A stretch of DNA of 64,000 bases, from NCBI GenBank assembly GCA_964247055.1, contig OZ176057.1, positions 6,014,001 to 6,078,000 on the forward strand, read 5' to 3'. Shown piece by piece: positions 43,561 through 55,319 of the stretch. The notes beneath the pieces are model-generated. The model searched no databases and was not told where the DNA came from. It was given only the letters and a program-made list of their open reading frames with translations. The stretch comes from Paragordius varius. Its lineage: Eukaryota > Nematomorpha. Position 1 is the first letter of the stretch, and each line of letters starts with the position of its first letter. A program made the translations under genes and the position numbers.

Positions 43561-46390
43561 ATTTTATTAATAAGTTTATCTAAAAACCGCCAAAACTATC
43601 TAAAAAGTCATTTTAAAAACCTAATTTAAAAACCGCTAATACCTAAAGACTGTTTAAACTATTTTACCTTAAAACTTTTAAAATTTTTATTTTTTTAAAA
43701 CCGCTAAAACATCCTAAAAATGGGTAAAATTTTTAAAATATCGCTAAAATTCTTTTTAAATAAAAAAAAATGCGTTTGAAATTCTCCTAAAATCCGCTAA
43801 AACTTTCTAAAACCGCTAAAATTTTCTAAAACCGCTAAAATTTTCTAAAAACCGCTAAAATTTTCTAAAAACCGCTATTTCTAAAAACCGCTATTTCTAA
43901 AAACCGCTATTTCTAAAAACCGCTATTTCTAAAAACCGCTAAAACTTTCTAAAAACCGCTAAAATTCCTTTTAAATCAAAAAATGCGTTTGAAATTCTCT
44001 AAAAATTGCTAAAATTTTCTAAAAACCGCTAAAATTTTCTAAAAACCGCTAAAATTTCTTTTAAATCAAAAAATGCGTTTGAAATTCTCTAAAAATTGCT
44101 AAAACTTTCTAAAATCCGCTAAAACATTCTAAAATCCGCTAAAATTCCTTTTAAATCAAAAAATGCGTTTGAAATTCTCTGAAAATTGCTAAACCATTCT
44201 AAAATCCGCTAAAACTTTCTAATAACCGCTAAAATTCCTTTTAAATCAAAAAAATGCGTTTGAAATTCTCTAAAAATTGCTAAACCATTCTAAAAACCGT
44301 TAAAACTTCCTAAAAACCGCTAAAATTCCTTTTAAATCAAAAAAATGCGTTTGAAATTCTCTAAAAATTGCTAAAACTTTCTAAAATCCGCTAAAACATT
44401 CTAAAATCCGCTAAAATTCCTTTTAAATCAAAAAAATGCGTTTGAAATTCTCTGAAAATTGCTAAACCATTCTAAAAACCGTTAAAACTTCCTAAAAACC
44501 GTTAAAATTCTTTTTAAATAAAAAAAATGCGTTTGAAATTCTCTGAAAATTGCTAAACCATTCTAAAATCCGCTAAAACTTTCTAATAACCGCTAAAATT
44601 CCTTTTAAATCAAAAAAATGCGTTTGAAATTCTCTGAAAATTGCTAAACCATTCTAAAAACCGTTAAAACTTCCTAAAAACCGTTAAAATTCTTTTTAAA
44701 TAAAAAAAATGCGTTTGAAATTCTCTGAAAATTGCTAAACCATTCTAAAAACCGTTAAAACTTCCTAAAAACCGCTAAAATTCCTTTTAAGTCAAAAAAT
44801 GCGTTTGAAATTCTCTAAAAATTGCTAAAACTTTCTAAAATCCGCTAAAACATTCTAAAATCCGCTAAAATTCCTTTTAAATCAAAAAATGCGTTTGAAA
44901 TTCTCTAAAAATTGCTAAACCATTCTAAAATCCGCTAAAACTTTCTAATAACCGCTAAAATTCCTTTTAAATCAAAAAAATGCGTTTGAAATTCTCTAAA
45001 AATTGCTAAACCATTCTAAAAACCGTTAAAACTTCCTAAAAACCGCTAAAATTCCTTTTAAATCAAAAAAATGCGTTTGAAATTCTCTAAAAATTGCTAA
45101 AACTTTCTAAAATCCGCTAAAACATTCTAAAATCCGCTAAAATTCCTTTTAAATCAAAAAAATGCGTTTGAAATTCTCTGAAAATTGCTAAACCATTCTA
45201 AAAACCGTTAAAACTTCCTAAAAACCGTTAAAATTCTTTTTAAATAAAAAAAATGCGTTTGAAATTCTCTGAAAATTGCTAAACCATTCTAAAATCCGCT
45301 AAAACTTTCTAATAACCGCTAAAATTCCTTTTAAATCAAAAAAATGCGTTTGAAATTCTCTGAAAATTGCTAAACCATTCTAAAAACCGTTAAAACTTCC
45401 TAAAAACCGTTAAAATTCTTTTTAAATAAAAAAAATGCGTTTGAAATTCTCTGAAAATTGCTAAACCATTCTAAAAACCGTTAAAACTTCCTAAAAACCG
45501 CTAAAATTCCTTTTAAATCAAAAAAATGCGTTTGAAATTCTCTAAAAATTGCTAAAACTTTCTAAAATCCGCTAAAACATTCTAAAATCCGCTAAAATTC
45601 TTTTTAAATCAAAAAATGCGTTTGAAATTCTCTGAAAATTGCTAAACCATTCTAAAATCCGCTAAAACTTTCTAATAACCGCTAAAATTCCTTTTAAATC
45701 AAAAAAATGCGTTTGAAATTCTCTAAAAATTGCTAAACCATTCTAAAAACCGTTAAAACTTCCTAAAAACCGCTAAAATTCCTTTTAAATCAAAAAAATG
45801 CGTTTGAAATTCTCTAAAAATTGCTAAAACTTTCTAAAATCCGCTAAAACATTCTAAAATCCGCTAAAATTCCTTTTAAATCAAAAAAATGCGTTTGAAA
45901 TTCTCTGAAAATTGCTAAACCATTCTAAAAACCGTTAAAACTTCCTAAAAACCGTTAAAATTCTTTTTAAATAAAAAAAATGCGTTTGAAATTCTCTGAA
46001 AATTGCTAAACCATTCTAAAATCCGCTAAAACTTTCTAATAACCGCTAAAATTCCTTTTAAATCAAAAAAATGCGTTTGAAATTCTCTGAAAATTGCTAA
46101 ACCATTCTAAAAACCGTTAAAACTTCCTAAAAACCGTTAAAATTCTTTTTAAATAAAAAAAATGCGTTTGAAATTCTCTAAAAATTGCTAAAACTTTCTA
46201 AAATCCGCTAAAATTTTCTAAAAACCGCTAAAATTCCTTTTAAATCAAAAAAATGCGTTTGAAATTCTCTAAAAATTGCTAAAATTTCCTAAAAATTGCT
46301 AAAATTTTCTAAAAATTGCTAAAACTTTCTTAAAATGGATAAAATTATTTTTTTTTTAAAAACTATTTAAAAACCGCTGAAAAACTTTAA
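43561..46390 (+). repeat. Satellite array D, ~91-bp unit with ~727-bp higher-order repeat
   Basis: Unit anchored by AATGCGTTTGAAATTCTCT and followed by three CTAAAA..CCGCTAAAA-like subunits. The variant AAAACTTTCTAAAATCCGCT then AAAACATTCT occurs at 44101, 44373, 44827, 45099, 45554 and 45826, i.e. spacings 272, 454, 272, 455, 272. This gives a higher-order period of about 727 bp, eight 91-bp units. Confidence 0.95.
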
Positions 46391-46440
46391 ATAATAATTT
46401 TAATCTTAATATATTGTAACATACTATTTTTTTTGTTTAG

Positions 46441-46516
46441 AATGTGTGATGTCTTACAGAAGTACGCAGGACAGACAAAACTGATGTAGAAAATACCTGG
46501 AATGTTTCGGAATTGG
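46441..46516 (+). ncRNA. Exon-like block 2 after satellite array D
   Basis: TTTGTTTAG before AATGTGTGATG..., ending TTTCGGAATTGG before GTAATT, 76 bp. Shares borders with blocks at 38454 and 46859. Confidence 0.3.
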
Positions 46517-46858
46517 GTAATTATTAAATTATATTTTGTTTTTGAATTATTATTTGAGTATTTTAGTTAATAATTGTTTTGTTTTATAAATTCTGTATAA
46601 ATCATTATTATCATAATCAACTTTTTTATGTAATTAGCATTTATGATCTGTTTATTAGTTGTTTTAATTAATCAATTGTTTTTTTAAAATTGCCTAGCTT
46701 GAGATATTCTAAAGATATTTGAAATTTTTTAAAAAGAATATGTAGAGTATATGGAATATAAATTTATAATTATCTATGGTTTGTAAAAAAATTTTTATTT
46801 ATTATTGTAACGTAATATTTAATCATCAATTATTACATTTTTCTTTAATTTACTGTAG

Positions 46859-46941
46859 AATGTGTTGTTTATGTAATCAGCAGCCCGAAACGTAAACGAA
46901 GTCTATTGAAAAAGCGTAATTGAATATTATGGATGAACTCG
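46859..46941 (+). ncRNA. Exon-like block 3
   Basis: TTTACTGTAG before AATGTGTTG..., ending GGATGAACTCG before GTAATT, 83 bp. Internal GCCCGAAACGTAAACGAAG resembles CTGAAACGAATCATAAATG of block 1. Confidence 0.3.
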
Positions 46942-47800
46942 GTAATTAATTATATTTAGATTAAATTTTAGAACAGATTTTATTATTAGTTTTTCAACTT
47001 TACATTTTTTTCTTAAAATAAATAATTTTTTTATTAAAATTGATGAGTCGATTTTAATGCTCTTTATTTGAAGAAAATAATTGATTTAATTAATCATTTT
47101 TTTAATAAATTAACTATTTATAATAAACTTTTAATTTAAAACAAATTAGTTATTTTTATTAAGATATATAATATATTTGTTTCTTTAATTTTTACCGCAA
47201 AATAACAAAAATCACTTTTTTAACAAACTTTATAATTTTTAGAAATAACGATTTTTCTTGATCAGCTGTTTTTTGAATTAAATAGTTATATATTATATAT
47301 AAGTTTCAATATTTTTTTTAAATGATCAAAGATTTAGTATTTGACCTTATATTTAATTTTATTTTATTTTTAGGAAACAATATAGTATCCACTTCATTGC
47401 TGCCATACCAATTAAACTATTTAAGTATATATTTTTATTTACTTTTTACGTTAATAATAACCAATTGTTTAAATATTTTTTTATTTTGCCTTATTATTCA
47501 GATAAATCAGTTGTTTTATTTATCAGTTGTTTTATCAGTTGTTTTATCTAATCAGTTTTATTTATTAATTATTTGTTTTTATTAATTATTTATTTTAAAT
47601 ATTCATTTATTATTAATCAGTTCTTCAGTTGTTTTTATTTATCGTTTGTTTTAATTTATCGTTTGCTTTTATAAATCAACTATAATTAATCATTTCTTTT
47701 GATTAAGTAGTTGAAATTAATCAGTTGTTTTATTTATCGTTTGTTTTTAATTATTTGTTTTTAACAATCAGCTGTTTTAATTAATCAGGTTTAAAGCACT
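46942..47800 (+). repeat. Degenerate array-C-like sequence
   Basis: AT-rich, with scattered TCAGTTGTTTTATTTATCAG units, dense at 47500-47790. An open frame at 47322-47585 is a by-product of these TTTATT-type repeats. No gene. Confidence 0.7.
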
Positions 47801-47802
47801 TT

Positions 47803-47912
47803 AAGGGTTTCCAGTTTGTGGGCTAGGGTTAGGGTGAGGGATTGGAGTTGATTCATTTTATCAAAGAAGTCCGCAGGACTTCCTCGGTATGCGAAGCAGG
47901 CCGAGACCCACG
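47803..47912 (-). repeat. Structured dispersed repeat E3 (inverted copy)
   Basis: Reverse complement of the 31940 repeat: GGGCTAGGGTTAGGGTGAGG, GAAGTCCGCAGGACTTC, GAAGCAGGCCGAGACCCACG. One of two near-complete copies flanking the satellite region on this side in opposite orientation to E2. Confidence 0.85.
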
Positions 47913-48017
47913 TGTTTCTTTTTTATAAATTAATATAACCTTTTTCTGACTTTTCTCTTCTCACAAGAAAATGCTCTCTTGATTAAGGTATTTAAGAAAA
48001 CTCTTTTTAAACTACAT

Positions 48018-48066
48018 TTATGGTTTCTAGTTTTAAGTTAGGGTCAGGTTCTTAAAGAAGTCCGCA
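48018..48066 (-). repeat. Structured repeat E4, fragment
   Basis: Retains TTTTAAGTTAGGGTCAGG and AAAGAAGTCCGCA, hairpin half only. Confidence 0.55.
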
Positions 48067-48384
48067 AATTAATTTATATATTGGTTGTTTCAGGTATTTA
48101 CGCAAAAACCTCTGACATAGAAAGCTGATTTCTTTGAAACTTTTCATTTTTTAGGATAAATTTCATATAATTCTTTTGATATATATATTAGGATTAAAGT
48201 ATCACGTGTTTTCGGTGTAAGTCGTTTAAGCTGGTTTAAAGTTTAAATTTATAAAACTTCAATGTTAAACTCTAACCTATTACCGCTAATACTTGTGAAT
48301 AAACCTTTATCTCATTTCTTATGACCCTTTATAGCTGTTATTATGGTTTTTGAGCAAAATTTATCGATTTAGGTTTAAAGCACT

Positions 48385-48500
48385 CTAATGATTTCGAGTT
48401 TGTGGGCTAGGGTTAGGGTGAGGGATTGGAGTTGGTTCATTTTCTTAAAGAAGTCCGCAGGACTTCCTCGGTCTGCGAAGCAGGCCGAGACCCACGCGTT
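48385..48500 (-). repeat. Structured dispersed repeat E5
   Basis: Nearly identical to E3, about 590 bp away. The lead-in AGGTTTAAAGCACT is shared too, so the two belong to a longer repeated unit. Hairpin 1 is perfect here (CTCGGTCTGC / GCAGGCCGAG with GAA between). Confidence 0.85.
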
Positions 48501-49540
48501 TCTTTTTAAATAAAATCTTTGTCTCTGAATTTTGTAGCTTTTGATTTATTTTAAAGAAGGATATTCTTTTTTTCCTATTTCTGTTTTTGTTTAATTTTAC
48601 ACCATTTTATCAAAAGACTTTACATTATCTGAATTTTATTTGACCGCAAACTTTTCAATGCACAGATCATATGCCATTTTTATTGCGGTGTTTCGTTGAT
48701 AGAATATTAAAGAATTTCGAGTTTGCTTATGTAAATCAAAGCAATTCTTTATTTTTTAATGGCTTTGTACAAAAATTACAATACTAAAGCTGATTTTGGG
48801 TTTTAATTATGGAAGTAAACTGCTAATTTAATCTGGGCTTCTTCGGGATTGAGCTAATTTTATTACGGGCTTTGAACAATTTTGTTTGGATATACTATCT
48901 AATAATATTTCTTATACATTCACACACAAAATATTTGTTTTATTTGACTACAAACTTTTCAATGTTATTTCTGCAGTGTTTGATCATATGATTTTGGCTG
49001 ATCGAAATTAAAGGCTCATTGGTTTTAGTTAATAACTGCTAATTTGTAAAGCAAAACCGCAAAATTTAAATTTGAAAGCGATTTTTTTCTGCCTTAGGAC
49101 GCCTTTTCGGGACAATTCAGCTATTTTTTACGGGGTTTGATTAATCTACGTTGAATATTTTAAGGCGAGTTTGTGGGTTAGGGTTATGTGGGGGCTCATT
49201 TAGAGTTTTGTTGTCACTTTTATTAATAATTGCCAAATTATAAATAAACCGCAAAATAAATGTTATGCTATTATTTTCTAACCTCGAATCTAATAATATT
49301 TTTTATCATTTTTTATACATCAGAGTAGAACAAATTGACTCAACTAGACATGAAATAAAACTAACTCACACAAGAATGAATAATGACTTAACTACACAAG
49401 AAACAAAACATACACAAGAATGAATATGAAACAATCACAATTGAAGAATAATTTATATAATAAGATTCAATAAATGATGATAATGTTTGATATATTGTTT
49501 TTTTTAAAAAAAAATTAAAAAATATAAATAAATATATATA
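48501..49540. other. Unannotated AT-rich region
   Basis: No gene seen. It holds only a fragment of the structured repeat at 49164-49196 (GCGAGTTTGTGGGTTAGGGT). Confidence 0.5.
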
Positions 49541-50275
49541 ACCCCCCCCCCCCTCAAAGGGCGAGAAAAAAAATTAAAAAATATTCTAAGTCCAAAATTT
49601 TATTTTGAGCGTCCGGGAGGAAGAGTGCTCAAAATACAATTTTGGACTTGGGGGCCTGCAACAAACTCTCATTATACTTGTGGAGAGTTTTTGCGCCAAC
49701 TCTCTAATGGGAGAAATGCCTCCTTCACGCGAGTGGGAAAAAACTCTTTCAAACGAGCTCATTTTCCCCACCCTTGTAAAGGAGGATTTATTCCTCCCAT
49801 TAGAGAGTCATTTGGCCCAAAAACTCTCCACAAGTATAATGAGAGTTTGTTGTGCAATCATCCCCAATGAGATCCTTGAGCGCGTCTTGCCATCCATAAG
49901 CTCCAGGCACTATATGCCTTCTCCCCATCTGGACATTCCCAAGAGCTTCATCCCAACAGATCTCTCCTCCCCAATGGGCCAAAGTTCATCAACACCTAAA
50001 AATTAAGATTACCTCGCAATAAGTAGGTTCCTCTTCCTGTGTCGCTCCATCAATCGTCCAGTCCCAAATCCCCAGCATTTGATGTGTCCAGGCCTTCTAG
50101 ATTCCCCAATGTACGCTTTTCTCGCGGAGTTTATCCCATTACACCTAAATGATAGATTTACCTCATAAAAGATCCCTTCGGTTCGTTCCTTGATTCGCGT
50201 AACAATCCTTGGTTGATAGTCTTGATTCACGTCCCCATCCCTGGTTGCCATTGGAGAAGAAGGCCTAAAGCCTTC
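49541..50275. mobile_element. GC-richer palindromic island, possible insertion
   Basis: Starts at a C13-type run and contrasts in base composition with both sides. Contains inverted pairs GTCCAAAATTTTATTTTGAG / CTCAAAATACAATTTTGGAC (49591-49647) and CAAACTCTCATTATACTTGT + GGAGAGTTTTTG with its complement (49668-49723 / 49796-49851), plus a nested CTCCTTCACG / GTAAAGGAG stem. On the reverse strand, two exactly 17-base GTAA...TTTAG strings occur (50144-50160 and 50003-50019). Several short frames overlap but none is convincing. Confidence 0.5.
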
Positions 50276-50755
50276 AAAATAGCTTTTTCAATCAGCATTT
50301 ACATATAAATATTTTTTTGATTGCAATCATAGGTGCTCAAACCACTCAATAAATCCATATATGTACTCTGGTCTTCCAAATTGCAAATTACATAAACTAA
50401 CAATTTTGTGATCACTTATGCTTGTCCTTATATCTTCTTTTTAACTAATTTTGATTTTCTTTATTAGCTCAATTCTATGTTATATGCTCTCTTTATCTAT
50501 TAAATCAGCGGAATTGGTTGGAATATGCTAATATATTTTATATGGGGTGTTAAATAATTAATGTATTGCCTGCATAAATATGATATATTAAATTTTGCAC
50601 ATGGAATGCACAAGTTCATTTAATTCATCTGATTATCACTACGATTATACTCATTGTCAATTCAAAATTATTTCACAGATATCTTAGCCGACATGATATC
50701 CATCTATTTTGTATTTGATAATAGAATTTCCAAATATTTTTTCATTATTAAGAGG
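50276..50755. other. AT-rich sequence before the second duplication unit
   Basis: No feature seen. Homology to copy 1 starts at ~50756 (GACAATT). Confidence 0.5.
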
Positions 50756-50827
50756 TTTGACAATTTAAGGAGGGTATAATATTAACTGTGCAAAGTATTT
50801 GTAATATTCCCCCTCACTGTAACACAG

Positions 50828-50965
50828 GCTTGTTTGCCCACGATCACATGAGTTACGTATCGAAAAAAGAGGCGAGTAGTTCTGAACCGACTTTGCTTGA
50901 AATGGTCACCAAAGCAGTTGACATTTTATCCAACAAAGACGACGCGGGATATTTTTTATTGGTCG

Positions 50966-50968
<3 letters not shown>
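50828..50968 (+). CDS. Alkaline phosphatase exon 7, second copy
   Basis: Same phase and sites as 24587-24724. One extra codon (Asn) before KDDAGYF. Followed by (TA)n at 50970-51004 immediately after the donor. No exon encoding the nucleophile Ser precedes it in this unit. Confidence 0.85.
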
Positions 50969-51008
<40 letters not shown>

Positions 51009-51486
51009 TTTTTTTATTTATTTTTAAAAATTGAAACCGTAATTCTGAAAATATAACTTTTGTACCTTTTTTAAATATGTTGTTTTATTTTCAAATATTA
51101 TTTTATTTGATCGTTTTTAATTCTTCAAGTAATATCGTACACGAAACTGTGACTTATAAAATAATGATTAATACAAATTATCAAAAACACATATTAGCAA
51201 AAAACAATAGGAACCAAAACACAAAATAATTTGCAAATGAAATAAAAAGGTTTCGGCTTAGAAGGAGCATTTGTTTTTATGGCCCTTTTCGTTCTTAATT
51301 ATTTATATAAAGTTTTGTAACTATAATATTTTAAAATCGATTGAATATAAAATCTAATAAATTATTATTGATTTTTCAAACAAGTCAAAAAATTTTTGTC
51401 AAAATTGTAAAATATATTTTTTTACCTTTAATATTTTGGATTTTATCCAATTATTTAAGTTTTCAATCTGGATTTTTAACTACCAG

Positions 51487-51720
51487 GAAGTCGCATAGAT
51501 CACGCGCATCATGAAGGGAAAGCCAGGCTAGCTTTGGAAGAAACGCTAGAATTGGAAAAAGTTGTTTCTTACCTTGTGGATCGAACTCAAAAATCAGCTG
51601 ATCTCGATGAAGAAAATAAAACAGCTGATGATGATTCTGAAACGTTAATTATAGTAACAGCTGACCATTCACACGTGTTTAATCTTGGGGGCTATCCGTT
51701 AAGGGGAAACCCTATTTTTG
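51487..51720 (+). CDS. Alkaline phosphatase exon 8, second copy
   Basis: As 25359-25589 with one extra Asp codon (ADDDSE). All metal-site residues are kept ([17 protein letters not shown]). Acceptor ctaccag. Confidence 0.88.
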
Positions 51721-52192
51721 GTTAGTATTTCTTAATAAGATTTGCTTTATATACCCTGTACTATATAATCACATGTTTAATGGGATAAAAATATAATGCA
51801 GGCATTGGAACCAGAACCGATTTTGTTGAGATCAGTCCTTTTACTTTTTTAAATTTTCTTTTATATAATTTCAAGTTTTTCATTTTTAATAAATATAAAT
51901 AACTTTGATTTTCAATTTTACCACATTATACAAAAACAATTGGTTAAAAGAAGGTAAATGTAATAGAAATATATTTTGGCAAAAAAGTTCTTTAAAACCC
52001 TAACCAAAATTTAAATTCCTGGTTATAAACTCTCCAGTTTTCTTAATTCTTGTTTGTGATATTGGCTATAACTTATTTATTAAAACGATTCATTAAATAT
52101 TATCCAATTAAAGGTCCGTAAAATTTTTGACATTACACATCAAATGCTTTTTTCATCTTGTTTTAAAACTTTTTATATGCCTTAAATTTTAG

Positions 52193-52339
52193 GTTTAAAC
52201 CGAGAATATCTGACGCGGGAATTTGAATTATCTGATGTAGATGATCTGCCTTATACACCGCTAACGTATGGGAACGGACCTGGCGGGCTAAACACTAAAA
52301 TATATAACCAAAGGCCCGATGTTAGAAACACAAAAATTG
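52193..52339 (+). CDS. Alkaline phosphatase exon 9, second copy
   Basis: Same 147 bp and amino acids as copy 1 within what can be compared by eye; one T-to-C change (gatctgcc) is silent. Confidence 0.88.
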
Positions 52340-53029
52340 GTTTTTTACATCTATGAAGTTTTGTAACTGTCATAATATTTCAATTAAAATTTAATTTGAA
52401 ATCAAAATTTTAATTTTTAATTGTAAGTTATAAAGACAAAACCTAAAAGCATATATGTTTCTTATAAAGAGTTTTTTATGATAATATAACGTGAATAAAA
52501 TGTAAATATATAGAGTATGCATTTTAATGGTTGCTTATATCACAGCTCTATAGTTGGGGGCAATATCCACAATAGTGTAACCAAATGTTGATAAACTTTT
52601 ATTTCTTTCTTTTTTTTGATCATTTATATGCACACTGTAATTGATTGTGCCACTAATATACATTTCTATTTCTTAATCATAAAATTGAGGGTTAGAAAAG
52701 TATGGCTAAAAATATTTGTATTTTAGCATTTATGATTTATCTTTATAATTTCAATTACAATTTTTATAAAATTTATATTTCAAAAGGCAAAACAAACTAA
52801 AAGAGTTATTACACAGTTTTAAGATCAAATATGGTTGTCTTTTTGTAAAACAAAGTATCAATTGGTTCTTGAAAATAATGGAAATTATTTAAAACAGGCA
52901 TTTTAATAACTAGTAATCTTTGAACGTAAAAAGATCACAAAATTCAAATTTTCACTAAAATATATGCCAAATTTTACTTTGTAAAAATATAAATTTTATT
53001 AAATTTAGTAATAATCAATTTTTTATCAG

Positions 53030-53113
53030 ATGATCCCGATTATCAAGCTCAAGCGGCTATACCTTTAAGTGAGGAAAGTCATGGAGGCGAAGATGTGCCT
53101 GTATATGCGATAG
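53030..53113 (+). CDS. Alkaline phosphatase exon 10, second copy
   Basis: Acceptor ttatcag; the split codon is now G-AT (Asp) instead of G-AC, silent despite the changed acceptor context. SHGGEDV is kept. Confidence 0.88.
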
Positions 53114-53828
53114 GTATTTAAATATTAATTAAACATTTTTATTTTTATAAAAGTGTTTTTGGAAAAAATATAATTATAAAATTTTTTTGAAAAACTTATT
53201 TAGATCGTTGAGTTACATATATACATATAAAGCAAAAATTGAAATTATGCGGGTAAAAGGTAAAAATGTAAAGACAATTTCTTTCGAAAAACACCATACC
53301 TTTTAACCTTAATTTACCCTACAAAAATAATTTATGTAAAAAAATCTTTATCATTTAAATATCACTTTTTTCACTTTAAACAATCAGTTTTACAAAAAAA
53401 TATTGTTGTCGTTTAGGAAAACTATATGTCTTTGTTGCTAAATAGCATATACAATTAAGGGCAGTATTATTGGCTTATAGTTATTTTTTTACTTTTTACT
53501 ATTATTAGCCCCAATAATTCTCTTTGCTGCATATGCTATTTGGCAATAATTTATAGCTTTGCATCAATATATATACTTAATAATAGTGTATTTAAGTTTG
53601 ATCCTTACAATTTAAATTTCATAATGTCTGTCAAATTTGGGGCTGTTTACACGTTTAAGAGACTACTTTATTTGTTTTTTTGCAATTTTAAACATTGATA
53701 TTTCAAAAAAAAATGAAAATTTAAAAAGTATGGTTGTCTTTTAAAAAAAGAAACCTATGTTTTACGTTTTGTCTGTCCGTATAATTTAAATTTTTACTGT
53801 ACTTATATTCGAATACGATATTGCTTAG

Positions 53829-53941
53829 GACGGAATGCTCATTTGTTTAGTGGAACGTTTGAACAACATTACATAAATCACGCCATGTCGTATGCCAGCT
53901 GTGTTGGTCCTTACATCCACGAAAAACATTGCTCAAAATAA
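53829..53941 (+). CDS. Alkaline phosphatase terminal exon, second copy
   Basis: One replacement versus copy 1 (Pro to Arg at GRNAHL). Same stop and same lack of a GPI tail. MITE right arm lies just upstream as in copy 1. Confidence 0.88.
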
Positions 53942-54424
53942 TTTATTTTACTTTTATTATGTTTTATTTTTTTCCAAACACCAAAATTATAAATTTCTTA
54001 GCTTTTTTTGTGCTATATATTTTATATAAATCAATATATCATTTATTAAAATATTATGAATAAATTGCAAAAGTGTTATATTTGGGTAACAATTGTAGTT
54101 AATAATTACATTCAATTCTTTGGCAAAAGAATTTTAGTATCCATTTACATATAATATAAGATCATAGATATATTCTAAAGTATGATTTGATACTCAAATA
54201 GCTGTTTAATATAGCAAAACAATAAAAGTCTTTGAAGTTTGCGATAACCTTAACCAATAAAACATTAGTTTACAAATATCATATGATGCGTATGAAATGG
54301 CTTTTATTTTAACATAATTCTTTTGCATTGGTAGATATATGCTTTAAGTAAACGCTTAAAAAGTATAAGTAAACTCTCGTAATTTTGATGAGGACTAAAC
54401 ACGTCCTAAAAACAAAGTTAGCAA

Positions 54425-54668
54425 CTATTTTTTGCCCTTTTTCTTATTATCAGCCGATGATCCTTTATCTTTTTCTTTTGTTTGTCTTTGGAATCACTTG
54501 CGGGTGCCGGAGATTGGGATTCATCCCGTTTTCCACTTTTAGAGGACTTATCTTTTTTGGTGCCAGACGAGGATGATTTGGTCAAATCTTTCGTTTTACT
54601 TGATTTTTTGTCTGTTGTCCCTGCTGCACTAATTTTAACGCCACTTTCTTTTTTCTTGGCTTTTTTGT
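54425..54668 (-). pseudogene. Lys-rich membrane protein, last exon (copy 2, frameshifted near end)
   Basis: Reads DKKAKKKESGVKISAAGTTD through DSKDKQKKK as in copy 1, then leaves frame because a T-run has 5 rather than 6 T, replacing the NKKKGKK ending. The acceptor is a TAGTAG doublet (either AG keeps frame). Most of the exon is conserved. Confidence 0.6.
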
Positions 54669-55127
54669 CTACTAAATATAAATGATTTAGGGTAAATTAA
54701 ATTGTTTAACCAGTCTAATTAAATTGCCAACCCAATATCTATCATAGTATGAAAAGGAATAATACTGAAGTTTTATAATATAAAAGATACCGATTTAAGA
54801 TTGTCTAAACAGGTGAGTTAGGGTAAATTATATTGTTTAACCAGTCTAATTAGTATCCATCATAGTATGTTATAAAGTAAGGGAATAGTGCCGACGCGTT
54901 TATAATATAAAAGATACCGATATCAGATCCTTTTAACCACAAAATAGTTCTTTCGTAAAAACTCTCCTTACTAAAACTTTATTTTTAACTAAAATTCACT
55001 TAATAACTTTTAAAAAATAATAACCCCTTTATAAAGAGATATATTCACGTTGAACTACAAAACACAGCCAAACTAAAATAAATTTGGTAAGGTTTTAGAT
55101 GAACACAAATTCCATATAAATCCATAC

Positions 55128-55319
55128 CATCAATGTCATGTTTTGAGCTTTTTTTGGATTTTCCCTTTTCATCTCCTCTACTCTTTGATTTGTGATGACT
55201 GCTTCCTTTTTTACGCTTTTTTTCATCCTCGGAATCACGAGATTCATTAGGTGGCGTGTTTAATTCAGGGGTCGTACTACCTCCTGGACTGCTTGAAGGG
55301 ACTGGCTGATAACCTGTAC
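55128..55319 (-). CDS. Lys-rich membrane protein, middle tail exon (copy 2, intact)
   Basis: Phase 1 in and out, 192 bp. GTGYQPVPSSSPGGSTTPEL, NTPPNESRDSEDEKKRKKGS, SHHKSKSRGDEKGKSKKSSK, HDID. Pro/Ser start then highly basic, likely cytoplasmic. Family not recognised. Confidence 0.7.

Larger units (their letters stand above)
24519..50755 (+). repeat. First unit of a ~26.2-kb tandem segmental duplication
   Basis: Sequence from 24519 (GACAATT before phosphatase exon 7) recurs from 50756 in the same order and orientation: phosphatase exons 7-11, Lys-rich gene, spacer, promoter, satellite A. Exons are nearly identical; introns and spacer differ by many substitutions and indels. The window ends inside the second unit's satellite, so its full length is not seen. 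Confidence 0.85.

Noticed and set aside
35060-46390. Regular short repeats resembling a CRISPR array
   Set aside because: Units are contiguous with no unique spacers, and the context is an animal genome; these are satellites.
47322-47585. 87-codon hydrophobic frame
   Set aside because: Composed of degenerate TTTATTAATCAGTTG repeats; ends in the satellite unit itself.
49586-50251. Several 60-133 codon frames on both strands
   Set aside because: They arise from GC-richer palindromic DNA with few stops; inverted repeats make the strands mirror each other, and no frame shows a known domain.
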